A stretch of DNA of 64,000 nucleotides from positions 124,001 to 188,000 of the forward strand of contig CANTFL010001299.1 in the NCBI GenBank assembly GCA_947650285.1, read 5' to 3'. The position numbers were made by a program, and so were the translations under genes. This DNA comes from Hyaloperonospora brassicae (lineage: Eukaryota > Oomycota > Peronosporomycetes > Peronosporales > Peronosporaceae). Positions 11,401 to 22,720 of this stretch are shown here, piece after piece (positions within the stretch are counted from its first letter, which is position 1; each line of letters starts with the position of its first letter). The notes beneath the pieces were generated by a model, which was not told where the DNA came from, did no database searches, and saw only the letters and a program-made list of their open reading frames with translations.

Positions 11401-13496
11401 CCTGTAAACTTAGTCATTAGCGTAGGGTGCTGATGGGCGTCATTATATCATCATATGACAATCAAACATGCGCTAATTAGGCTCTGGTCTCACCGAGCGT
11501 GAGCCTCCTTCAGGGGATACGCTAGCCGCACAAAACTGTTCGCATGGAAAATGCATGCCTGATATGCATGTACACATACGTACGAGTTGTAAGTGTGATC
11601 AATCTGCTGTTTTACTCGGTTGTCGCCAAGGACAACGCCGAGGAAGTGAGAGTCGTATGAGGGGGGGGGGGGTTAGCAGACTAAAGTTGTCATTATTACG
11701 TAGCGGTCGTGAGTGCCAGAGGCCCACTTTCATTCCTTGATGTATCACCCATCGTCTCGCATAACACGCGACTAGATGTGCACCAAAATACCTTCGCGCA
11801 GCAGGTAGGACCGTTGATACATTTCGGAACACGACACGATAGGATTATATCGATAAAAGAACCGAGGAGACTTCGAGGTCGTACTGTCTATCGCAATCGA
11901 GGAATCACAACAATCTCGCTTTCAATTGTACATCTGAATAATATGCATACTCGTCTACAAAGAAAGTAGCGCCTATGTGAAAAGGACTTAAGACTGGCCC
12001 TCTGCAAACATTGTCCATGAGAGAGAAGGTTTGAGGTATATTTGGGTACGCGTACGACCCATTATGTCCGGCTTCGTTAGCCACTCTCCGAAGTTGTGTA
12101 ATCGGACCGCCCCTGCGCGAGTATCGATATACGCACCTTCCGGTCCCGGTGCCAGTGCTTATCCACTCGGCCATTGGAGTCGGCTATCATTGTCCATGAT
12201 AGCAAGGTTACTTTTGGTAACTTCACTTTTACTTTTCTCTTAAACGCCAATGTGCTTTTCTTTTGCATCATCGCATTGTAATGGGCCAGTTTTGTATGGA
12301 GCTTCGATTAATTCTGGCGGAATCTATGGTAATTTGTCCTCAGCGATTCGGAAGCACGATCCCTGCAATGTGAGCAATAACGATGTCGTCGTTATTGATG
12401 TGATTGCTACTTTTACACGCCAGACTCGCCGCGACCCAGTCAATTGGCCGTTTTTTAGTTAAAAATCATATCGTAACAATAAGGATAATAATTACATGTC
12501 GGACAGCAAACATTCACATTCAGAACGACGATTAAAGCTTCGACGTCTCAATAAAGCGTTGATTTAACGTTTAGAAACAGCTTGCGTTGGCCGCAACAGA
12601 TCTGGACCACAATAACCAGGTCCAACGACTTCATGTTGAGCGATGTCCATCGTAACCAATGCAACCAATTCGCGTGGTGATTGGAGCGAGCTTAAAAGGC
12701 TTACGATCGTTTTAGCTAGTTTGTATCGCAGAAAAGATTTTGGACGAGTAAAAGGAGGCACGGTATGGTTGAGAATTCGACCAAATATAAGCAACATGCA
12801 CGTGACAATAATTTAATCATTTACAGATCTTAGTAGGAGGCCACGATTAATTCTGCGGTGCTCGAACACGTAGCAACAGCGCATTCAGACACTGATTGCG
12901 AGAATACATTAATACAGACAACGACGTCGTAAGCTTGGCTCCATATTTTCCGCGCGTATGAATAGTCAACCTGGCAAGAAAAAGACCGTAAGCCTACGAC
13001 TTACTATGCGATAGCCTAATCCATGCGGCCATCGCACGGTTTTCTAGGACTTACGGGTACAGCCTCAAAGTCCTTTTCAGCGGCAAAACGATACGTAATT
13101 GAACGGCTCCCACTCTCTTGAGTAGTTCTAGCCCTACCCATTCTCATACTGTCATCATTGCCTTGATACGTAGCATCCTACTAATAGCGACATATAGTGT
13201 TGTACTTTTTCAAATAGGCATCCTTCTCATTCAATCCAATATAAAATAGATCCGAAGTCAATCGATCATTTCGATGCAGCTTTCTGTAGTTGCCGCTATA
13301 GGTGGCCGTTACCCAACATTCACATGCAACGAACCAATAGCCCTCATCTTTTCCCTGTTGGTCAAGTATCTTTCAACTTATCCAGCACTTTCGATTTTGC
13401 CGGCTGGGGAGTAGTCGGGCACAATCGAGAACGTGATTGACACACGGTTAAGCGGCCAAGTAGTATTTTGACCAATCAAGTTTATGCCTTAATTGA
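11401..13496. other. Intergenic, no gene seen
   Basis: Only short overlapping open frames on both strands, without motifs. The one conspicuous feature is a run of 12 G at 11661-11672. The right edge borders the LINE that begins near 13.5 kb; its exact 5' end is not visible to me. Confidence 0.5.
11661..11672 (+). repeat. Homopolymer run, 12 G
   Basis: A perfect run of twelve G in otherwise mixed sequence. It is a slippage-prone microsatellite; in an assembly it may vary in length for technical reasons. Confidence 0.95.
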
Positions 13497-13985
13497 ATGG
13501 CGCAGGAGCGATACAGGGGCGGGCATGACAGACGCCCACATGGCCTAGGCGGTGGTGTGTTAGGTGGTGCGAGCGATAGACGTGCGACGGGAGATCTCGA
13601 CAGTGTGCTTGACAAGGTGACGACGAGTACCCCACCCTCGTCTAGATCAACAACAGCAGGTAAGAGGGTCGGCGTCAGAGGCGACCAGGACTACATCGAT
13701 AATTGCCAGCCGGCGGACGATGACATGGAACAAGCTCCATGTGACTTGCCACAGGCAGCACAAGATTTGGCAGTCGTTCAGGCGGCAGCAGGATTCTTGG
13801 GCGACGATCCAGCACCAACACGAGAAGGTTCTGCGTTTTCACCACAGTCGAAGCCGGAACCGGGCATCCTGCAACATGGGCCGAAGACGCCACAACGCCA
13901 AACGCGTGGTCGGGTAACACAAATAACGCTCTTAAAAATTCGAATATACGAGACCCCGACTGTCATCGACGAAAGAATCCGATGA
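13497..13985 (+). pseudogene. LINE ORF1/gag-like N-terminal segment
   Basis: A 162-codon open frame rich in Arg, Gly, Asp and Gln, low in hydrophobic residues, begins MAQERYRGGHDRRPHG. No zinc knuckle is visible in this part. Its position at the 5' side of the LINE and its composition suit a nucleic-acid-binding ORF1 protein. The frame is then lost through stops from 13983 onward, with further ORF1-like pieces downstream. Confidence 0.45.
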
Positions 13986-15241
13986 TTTTATCAATGCGCT
14001 CAGAAGTAATATCTTCTTTGAAGAGATGGTTACCAACGACCAATGTCTAAAATCGAAGCTGATACTCTTGGAGCTTAGCTTGGCAGCAATTTAAATAGTG
14101 TCGGAACGCCTCAATTTCTCAAAGAAACACACGTGGAAGCCTAAAGGAAGGCTTATGCAGTTCATCAGCGTTCTCGACTTATTCACAAGCTTTACGCTTG
14201 ACTGCCTGTAGATGTTATTCTTTTTGAGCTCGGAGCGCGCGGCAAACGTTATAGTATGGTGCTTGCAGCTGCATTAACCACGGTGGCCAAGAAGCGTGTG
14301 CATGCACTCATCATGATCCTGTCGCGCGTCGAGTGATCGAGCTTCTCCCCGGTTGTAGCTTTCGTGTTTAATGATATCGGCACGCGAGACTCATGGGCGA
14401 CGGCCGATCTTCACGTAGGCACTTTTTTCTCCAGCTGATCCTGGCAGACGACCCAAACACGGAGGATGAGTCGGTTTGCTACACCGATGCCACGACCTCG
14501 CTGCTTTATCAGGTGCATGTGCTCGGAAATTGGTCTGCGCATCCGAAGAATATTCGAAACTGGGTCGCATACGCGACGTCAACGCTTGTGCTTTCGGTCG
14601 AGTCCCTCAATGCTGACGGTGCAAATTTTCTCGGTTCACACCGATGATCTATCCTCTAAATCCCTAAGGAGTGCCTTGAGGAGCTGGACCACAAGCACAT
14701 GCTATGCATCAAGCCTGGTGCTACAACGATTGGGACGGTGTTGATTTACCCGCGGAAGAGAAATTTCGAACCGTGTCAGCGATACCTCAGTGTAAGTCAC
14801 TTTAGAAAGGAATGCATGGCGGCGAATCCAGAGATAATATCTAAGGGCTACCAGCTCGCTGTGACAGCCTCGGCAGCAAGTCGCCAGAGCCTGAACTATC
14901 TTGCGGACGGCTGGATTATGGCATCCGATGTTTAAGGCAAACAATTGGCGCCTGGTCTCGAGGCCAAATTTCTACGTCCGGCAACGAAGCGAGATCCATC
15001 ATTGCGTCTTAAAGTACTGATCGCAGAGAAGAGGTGGTTACACGAGTATAAGCCAAGGTATCGGATACTTCTGAGCTGAACGCGATCCATCTCGAGAAAA
15101 CGCAGGCGGCACAACGATGGCTGTGGTCACGAGGACTGCGCCTCCAGTCGCGGCAGCATCTTACGAAATCGTCAAAGATACTGTTGACGCAGTGACCATT
15201 ACCAAGCCAGTGGTACCTACCGCGACTAGAGGGCGGCGTCT

Positions 15242-16361
15242 GTGCGCTCGAACTCAGTGCCATCGAAGACGGCTGAAGCTCCGCTAAAGGTAATGGATGT
15301 ACCAGATATGGATCAGGAGAATACTGAGGCAGCACCTGGTTACAAAGCGGTGACGAATATAGCCGGTGACGTGGAGGCGGTTGATCGAGCGAGGAAGATA
15401 CAAGAAGACCTTGCTTCGAAAATATCACGGATACCGGCCTAATCTACGTTAGCTGTGGCACAGACGTCGGTTGCGAAGTCCGAGGCCACCGGTGCCGCTT
15501 CAACGGCTTTCCATTAGGATCAAGGGTCCCTTGCAGCCACGGTGTAAATCGTAGCTTAAGGTGTCCCTTTTGCAATTGGCCTGCATCCAATCGACTCTGA
15601 GAAGACCACGATCGACGACAAAGGTTCGGTGATCCGTGACTCCATAAGAGATCTAGGCGCTCATCTTCCTACAGGTTTGAACGCGATGCTTGCGGCGCAT
15701 AACGTTGTCTCTCAGCCAATAATGCCAAATAGTGAAGTGGCAACACCCATGTAAGATTACTTTTCCTCCAAGGGTACTCAACCCGTCAGACGATACTGTC
15801 GGTACGTGGACCGCATCAACAGCGGCTGTACGGAAGGCCGACGACCATGATACTACATTGGCGGCACCAGACAGACAAGAAACCCGCGCGACTTCTTCAC
15901 AAAACTTAGCACGCCTGGCACTTGATACAAACAGGGTTATTATTAACGTCGCTAGGTTAATTGGGTCGCAAGCCTCCCACACTCGGCTGACACCGTACGA
16001 CCTTCGTGAACGCAACCGCCATAAGACGGAAAACGAAATTACAAGTGCGACATGGCGGCGTCAGACGCCGAAGACGTCAGTATATCCAAAGAAAGGTGAA
16101 AACTTCATTAGCTGGTTAGAACACCACCTTGACAGCCTGGCTAGCTTTATACAGTTCCTACCTTACCCTCTAATTGAGCTGCAAATGTGGGGCAAGAACG
16201 GCTGGATGTCTTTTGGTCGAGCATTGTGCAGCAACGATCATCTCGCTCTGATTGATCATCACGGCAAAGACGAGAACTTGGACATAAGTCTGCGCTTGAT
16301 GTGTAGTAGACGGTCCAGGGCGGTTCGTTCTTTAGGCCACGCTGCGCGACGCTGGTTCTGA
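15242..16361 (+). pseudogene. LINE ORF1 remnant pieces
   Basis: Two open pieces (15242-15442, 66 aa, and 15732-16361, 209 aa) are rich in Ala, Thr, Asp and Arg. The second ends in a more globular part (ISWLEHHLDSLASFIQFLPY). They lie between the gag-like start and the endonuclease, so I read them as the C-terminal part of ORF1. I cannot name a domain in them. Confidence 0.4.
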
Positions 16362-17039
16362 AAAACCCGCGGCAGAGTGGTGGAGAGGAGTGGATGCCTT
16401 TGATACCGACCTACTCACTGGTATCACGGAGCCAGCCCTCGACGACACGCTCGATGCGGTCCTCGCCCTACTTAGTCTACTCTACCTCAGTCGTTTTCCA
16501 ACGCAACCGGACTATAGTCATGTCCTTCACGAAAAATGCACACGGATCTACGACGCCGACAGCATGATCAAGCGTGTAGCTGACTCCGTGCTTAGGACAG
16601 AGGCGCTGGATGACGTGCTGTAAATTTGCGAGACTGGGTGCGAAGGCGCCGCACGTTGTTACTATGGGCTTCTTGGAGACTTCACGTGTGCGCTCGCGGC
16701 GCTGGCACAGAGGATGTACACGAATTGGAAGACGTTCGGCACATGACGTAACGTGTGGGTTTCTTACTCCGATCGTGATTAGGCCGGGGCCCAGGTCGGA
16801 ACGACAAAGCCGCTAGTTCGCGCACTTTCGTCAGAGAACCGTGGAGGGTCTGCTAAATTTTACTTGCCTTCAGGAGAAGAGGGTGCCTGAGGGTGCGACA
16901 TTGATAGCAGATGAAAGGCATCTTTCGTCGTGCGGATTCATCGATGATGGTATGCACCAGTATTCAATATAGAGCTTGAGTAGAGGTCAGGCAGTAGGGG
17001 GTCGCTATCCTCCTGCGACCCTACAGTCGTATCTCGACT

Positions 17040-17630
17040 CTACGCGCTTTTCGTGAGGCGGACTATGACTCACACTGGATCTCGGCGACTGCGATCCTTA
17101 CTAATCGTGTGTTTACGGTAAATAATGTGTAAGCACCGAAACAGGTATCCGAGCGTGAGAGACTCTTTACCACGATATTCGTCGTTGAAGCCAGTGCCGT
17201 CGGCCCAGTTTTTTTCTGTTGCGATTTCATCTGCACGCTACTGAAAACTTGTGACCATTCGTATGAGTCGCGTTGGAACAAGCCCGACTCACTTGCACTT
17301 CTTTAGCTTCTGCGTTGCGCTGGTCTGAGTGACGTGTTGGACGATGACCTTGGAAACGACGACACGGAGCTTGAATGGACTCTGAAGCATCACACTTACT
17401 TCTACACATTTCCCGGAGTTAGAGGAGCAAGCTGTTGTTTTGACAGGTGGTACTACTCTCCAGAACATAACGACTGGGTTCATTCGAATACGTCCATACC
17501 AGCCCCCTTTTCCGACCACAACAGTGTCGCGATCCGTGTGGCAGTACCTGGACGGTCGATTCAAGTTAATCACGACGGCAGGTGTGTCCGCCGTCGAAGT
17601 ACGCTTCAATAGTGTCTGAAGTGGTGTCAG
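17040..17630 (+). pseudogene. LINE AP endonuclease domain remnant
   Basis: Broken endonuclease/exonuclease/phosphatase domain. The early part reads ATAILTNRVFTVNNVYAPKQ apart from one stop. The C-terminal part (17334-17612) gives DRWYYSPEHNDWVH followed by the SDHN-type active-site motif in FSDHNSVAIRV. In this family the Asp-His pair is catalytic and nicks target DNA to prime reverse transcription. Frameshifts separate the halves. Confidence 0.65.
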
Positions 17631-18676
17631 GTGAGTTCTCTGCTAGCGCGGCGGCTAACCTAATAGTCGTCATTAATCCCGAAGACATAGAAGTGCGACA
17701 AGCACGCGCTTCTACGTTATGGTGGTACACTGCAAAGAGCGAGCTGCGCCAGCAATACGTGATTACAGCATAAGATACGGATGGGCGTTCTACGAATGAC
17801 TATCGCCAGCGTTCAAATCGCCTAACAAGACAGATGGACAACGCCATACGCGCGAACACCGGTATGGATTCGCAGCGGGTTCGGACGGTGTGGGATGCGC
17901 AGATTGTGGTCGTGGAAAGCAAAGTCGAGTAGCAGAATAAGAAAACGAGGGCTCTCTTTCGGTCACTTGTGCATCATCCATTACGGTCACTGTGGTATAG
18001 CATTTAGTTAATTTCGTCGTATAATAGCCTCAACGTACACACACAACAATCGCCGAGCAAAGTCGGAGCAACGGGCTGGCACGTTTGGACAAATCCCTAC
18101 GCGGTTCGCCCCTTCGGGTTCAGTTGCGGCTTTCGCCTAGCCGATTCCTTACAGCCACTCCTCCAGAAGTCTGCCTGATATTAGCATCTTCAAACGTCTC
18201 TCTTCCTGTGACTTCACACCAACGGGTGGAAGCCGACGCTCAACTGTTTTTACAGGTCACCGAGCATAGTGTCCGCCCAACTAGAAAAATTAAGATGCCC
18301 TAGGCTGAGGCCCACCGGCTTGTCGCTCGACAAGACTTTCAACGGTGCCGTCTATCGGGTCACCGGCTCGTCGACGACGAGACTCCTTTCTTCGCTAGTA
18401 GCAAGCGCTGCCCAACCCGGGCCTATCTAACTCTTGGCGCTACCAGGCGATACCTCTACAAGCTATGCCTCTCGAGGTTCGACGGCAGGCATAATCTAGC
18501 ACACGCAGGGACTTACCTGAAGTGTACGCGTTTCTCGGGCTAAAAAATTCTGCACTGTATTAGTTTATCTCTTTTGCTTTCTCGCAGAGCCAGTTTGAAT
18601 GGCTCTATGTCCTTCCCTAGTTTCTATACAAATAACGTGATGAATCTGTCGTTCGATCTTCCCGCATTCTGCTGTA

Positions 18677-18852
18677 CCCTTGAGTCGCCGACACTTGAGT
18701 CGTCGACACTTGAGTCGCCGCCACCCGAGTCGCCGACACTTTAGTAACCGACAATTAAGTCGCTGGCACTTGAGTCGCCGACACCCAAGCCGCCGACCCT
18801 TAAGTCGTCGACCTTTTTCACTGTCGCTCGAGTCGCCGATCCCTAAGTCGCC
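18677..18852 (+). repeat. 15-bp minisatellite inside the LINE
   Basis: About eleven to twelve imperfect copies of a 15-bp unit close to CTTGAGTCGCCGACA. Near 18677-18740 it reads as a pentapeptide repeat (T/P-L/P-E-S-P/S) in one frame and as (S-R-R-H-L/P) in another. It lies between the endonuclease and reverse transcriptase pieces of the plus-strand LINE, in sequence that matches neither domain. Confidence 0.85.
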
Positions 18853-19119
18853 TAAATAATATTATTCGGGAATGAAATTTTCTACACCACATCACAGAGG
18901 TCTTCTATTGTCGAGTCTCGAATAAATTTATGGATAGTACTGTGTATTGCCTACTGAGCGGTAAGGGACACGGCCGTCGATGAAACTCGCGGGGTCCAGC
19001 GTAAAACATGCGTGAAGATGGAGTGGAGTCATGCAGCAGACGCCGCCGGATCGTGACATTGGTAGCGCCTTTCTTGGTTCCTTCCCATCTCGAGCTTCTA
19101 GTATAGTCATGACAACATT

Positions 19120-20130
19120 GTGTGTCGAGATTTCGGAAGACGATGTGCGCAAGTCTATCTGAAGGCGCAAGCGGGGAAAGGCGTGGGGACCGGACGAGAT
19201 GGGCAACGACTGGTATCGAGACAATGTGAACAGCCTCTTACCTCTTTTGGCGCGAATTTTTAGCGTATGCGTACTCGAAAAAGGTCTGTTAATAACACTT
19301 AGGGGCGGCGGTGCCGTGCTTCAAGAAGTCGACGAGCGCGGAGCACCCGCTAGATATCGCCCAATTGCGCTTTAAAACTTTGACTAAAAGATTTTACGCG
19401 AGTGTTTTCATCACGACTACGGCCGCTGCTGCCGTCACTTATTAATTCTCTACAACCCGGTTTTGTACCGTGCCGCGAGATGTCGATGATCGTCAAAATA
19501 CTCGCATCTGCAAAGATCTGTGCCAAATAAAAGATCCCGCTCGCCAGAGCGCGCTGGCACTGCTACTATAATTTTTATAGAGATATGAATCGCTATCACG
19601 GAAATTCTTATTCGCCGCGCTTAAAAAATTGGATTACCGGAACCTTTCGTGCACGTCGTGGAGGCATTGCAAATTGGTCGAGGAGCTAAATATTATTATT
19701 TCAATAATGGCAATAGCTTTTATGGTTTATGTTTTACCTTGAGGGCAAATGATTTTTTGGGGTGCGAATTTTTTAACGTTTATAAGAAACAGCTGCTAAA
19801 ATGAGTAGAAAAATTTAACGGAGGTTAGAATTTCCTATCAATAATCAATTGATTGACGTTGAATTTTAACCGACATTTTTCGTGAGCAGTTACCTGTCTA
19901 AGCCACTTGACGTCATCTGTGGAATTCGACAGGGGAGCTCGCTGGCAACTTAACTTTTCATTTCGGCGGTGAAATAATTATGCGAGCTACTCGAGGACAC
20001 TTTGTCTAGTTCAATGTTATATAATCATTCAGATGTGCTGTCGGTGACGGTCTTTGGGTACGCCTACAATACTGCTGTATACGTCAAGTCACCGGAGGAA
20101 GTTGCTGACGTCTTGCAGGCACTGACGCGG
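19120..20130 (+). pseudogene. LINE reverse transcriptase domain remnant
   Basis: Pieces of a non-LTR reverse transcriptase in three frames. The finger segment GKAWGPDEMGNDWYRD starts near 19165, followed by a YRPIAL-like segment near 19355-19370. A CGIRQGSSLA stretch (the GxRQGCPLSP motif of LINE RTs) lies near 19915-19945, and VFGYAYNTAVYVKSPEEVAD (the YADD-box region, with YAYN in place of YADD) near 20050-20110. Loss of the catalytic Asp pair and many stops show it is inactive. Confidence 0.65.
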
Positions 20131-20188
20131 TTTTGAATGGCTTCTAAGCTGGTGAACAATACCTCCAAGTCAGTGGCGGTGCCTTTGT

Positions 20189-20840
20189 GTGATGGCGCAA
20201 GCGTTAACTCGGATCCACTTCACGAAGCTCGACGTCTGCAATTCAGAGATCAAGGTCGATATCTGTGTTTCTTGTAGGGGCGGGAATTACGGTCAAGGAC
20301 AACTGGGATGCGTGCCTAATCGCGCTGAAGTTGCCGCTTGCGCTGGATCGACGGAAGACAAACACTGTCCGAAGCCGAGCAAAGCTGTCGGCAGCTATTG
20401 TAGTTCCTAAGTTCACGCTCCTGTCCCGACAATCGTGGACAACTCGGGGTGACATGGCTTCGCTGCAACAGCTGGCCAATTGTTTCGTCTTAGGGTCGCG
20501 ATCTGGAGCACCAACCCAAGCGTAAATGAGTGAGGCGCATGCCGGTCTTCGTGTTCGAGCTGAAGGCCTCGCATTGCCTCACGTTGAGACGGACTTGCTT
20601 GCGATGGCCGCCACAGCTGTGGCTAAATAGGCATCAGGCATGAACGGTTCGGCTCGGATCGTGAGCGACATCTCGTTGGCAGCGCTATCAGAAGTCGACC
20701 GTTATTTGACTCCGGCAAGGCAGGGTGCGCAAATGGCAGGCTTTCGGGTCGAGCACACCATGTGGACGAGGGGGGCGGACATGGTGAGCCACGTGCACTG
20801 CCCCACTATCTATTCATCACGTGCGGCCTTGTAGCTGAAA
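20189..20840 (+). pseudogene. LINE post-RT connection region
   Basis: Three partly overlapping frames read on from the RT thumb. One of them (20265-20525) has the typical sequence context VGAGITVKDNWDACLIALKL and continues with a VVPKFTLLSRQSWTTRG segment. Another piece (20640-20834) reads MNGSARIVSDISLAALSEVD. This links RT to RNase H in the LINE ORF2; no catalytic residues are expected here. Confidence 0.5.
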
Positions 20841-21229
20841 CGCTGTCACCTCTTCGGCGACATCTGTACGCTGCACAATGGGAGGGCGATAGGTTGCAAG
20901 TAGACGTCGATAGCGACACGATAAGCCCTCTCACGCAGATATATAACCGTCGTCGACGGCTAATTGGAATTTTTCGTCCTAAAGGGCTCGACCGCATGCA
21001 AATAGACACGCGACATTAGATATTTAACGGCAGATGGGGGCCAGTGGATATCAGAATTCTGCGGCGTGGCGACGTATGGCTCAAGATTCGAGACGTCCTC
21101 AGCTGGGCGTAGATGGGTGATGGAACGGTCCGGTTGGAGCTACGGCAAACCCGCACTCAGGAGGTGCATAGTGTAGTGTCAAATTTATGCAAGGCTATGG
21201 TGTGTAACTATCCAAAGCCCCTTCTTCAG

Positions 21230-22710
21230 CTCACTTGACGACGCACCTGCGGCGATTAGAGACATGTGTGTCTTGGCATGACTCGTGGCGTATCACCGAC
21301 AACGCAGACGGTGCCATCTACTCGAACGCCACTATAGGCCAGCCGGCACGTCCAGTCGAGTCGCGCTATGAATGCGAGAGGCAAGCCGGAGTCGACGTCG
21401 GCAGCCGCGATCTTCGTTTTCACTACCACCCGGCACTGTCTCGACTCGTACAGTTGCACATCGGCGCGGGAAGGCGTTTCTAGTCAAAGAGGTACAAGGA
21501 GGCCGCGGCAACACACCGAGCGAAGGAATGGAAAGGCTACAGAGCCCGAGAAACCGCTGAGCAGGCTACCACCTATAATGACATGCAGAATTTGCTCGCG
21601 CAGATCGAGTGGAGCGACATCCGCGCAGTGACAGGAGTGGGGGCTACCACGGTACAGAAGCTCTACATGATCAAGACGAATAAGTATAATCTCTGGAGAT
21701 GTGTGCACAGTAAACGCTCCTGTCCTCACATTTCTTGCCTGCGTTATGTACCCACTACACGTCTGCATGTCCTTTGAAAGTGCCCGGTGGCGAAGGTGGC
21801 GCGGGCTGACTTTGGTGTCCTATATCGGCGGCCAAAGGGAGTACGTGCCGAAAAATTTCATCGATTCGAGCTTTAGCTCAACGTAGTCTACACGCCTTCC
21901 CGCGCGTGTCAGGCGGTATGCGACCGTCTAAATGCGGCTGGTAATGAGCATCGCCACGTCTTCTTTGAGGTGACCAGCGCTCTATGGAGATTAACGGCAG
22001 CAACGACGATCCATGTCATTTAGTGTGCGCACCTACGGCTCCGCCACGAGCCAGATGCGTATCCGTTCCCGCAGAAGGATATAATCAATTCTACGGTCGA
22101 CAATCCGTTGCGCGACTTTCAATTTCTGAAGAACAGTACAATTAAAGTGTAAATCTGCTTCAAAGCGAGCCGTGAGAAACCCGCTAGATGAGAGCCTAAT
22201 CAAGTAGCATGGGCCGATTATTTACCACCGACCAGTCTGCAGTCGATGCCTCTATCCACTCTTTTTTAACGCCGGCTCCGGGGTCATCCAGGACCAGGTG
22301 AGTCTAGTTCGGTTCTGGTACTCGTTGAAACGAACCTTAAAGTGACAGAGGTAGTCTGGGCAGCGAGCATGTCCTACGCTTAGACTGACACGTCCAATGA
22401 CACGGCAGAGTACTGAAGCCCTATCCACGAGCTCTATCGAGCGGTCAAAGATCATGTAGCGTCACTGCATGTGGTAGGAAACAAGCGCCATGATTATCAA
22501 GCAGATGCGGCGACACCGACGGCTGCATCATTCTCGCCTTCGCCGGCTCTACCACCTATCGAGGCGGTGTGCGGGTGTACTGGGTGTAGGCAGATGGACA
22601 CATTACGACCGCGCTCACAACAAGATGGCGGACAGGGCTGCAAATGTCGCCATGGATTCGCGGGCTTTGCAGCAGTCTTGTGCGCATATTAATTTCCGCT
22701 CATAGCGGAC
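21230..22710 (+). pseudogene. LINE RNase H region remnant
   Basis: The first part (21235-21483) is open for 82 codons and matches the region before the RNase H. The end (22490-22705) reads RLYHLSRRCAGVLGVGRWTH then YDRAHNKMADRAANVAMDSR, the HNxxAD-type motif that closes LINE RNase H domains (the Asp is catalytic). The middle is broken by stops. Confidence 0.5.
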
Positions 22711-22720
22711 CTCGACCGAC

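Larger units (their letters stand above)
13497..22720 (+). mobile_element. Degenerate LINE (APE-type non-LTR retrotransposon)
   Basis: The domains appear in the order expected for an APE-type LINE with a terminal RNase H. There is an ORF1/gag-like region (13497 to about 16.4 kb), an AP endonuclease (about 17040-17630), a reverse transcriptase (about 19120-20130), a post-RT region (20190-20840) and an RNase H (about 21230-22710). All are on the plus strand and all are broken by stops and frameshifts, so this copy is dead. Recognisable RT pieces include GKAWGPDEMGNDWYRDNVN and the post-RT stretch KDNWDACLIALKLPLALDRR. A minisatellite and about 900 bp of non-matching sequence (roughly 18.0-18.9 kb) separate the endonuclease from the RT and may be a later insertion. 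Both ends are approximate; I could not find target-site duplications. Confidence 0.8.
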
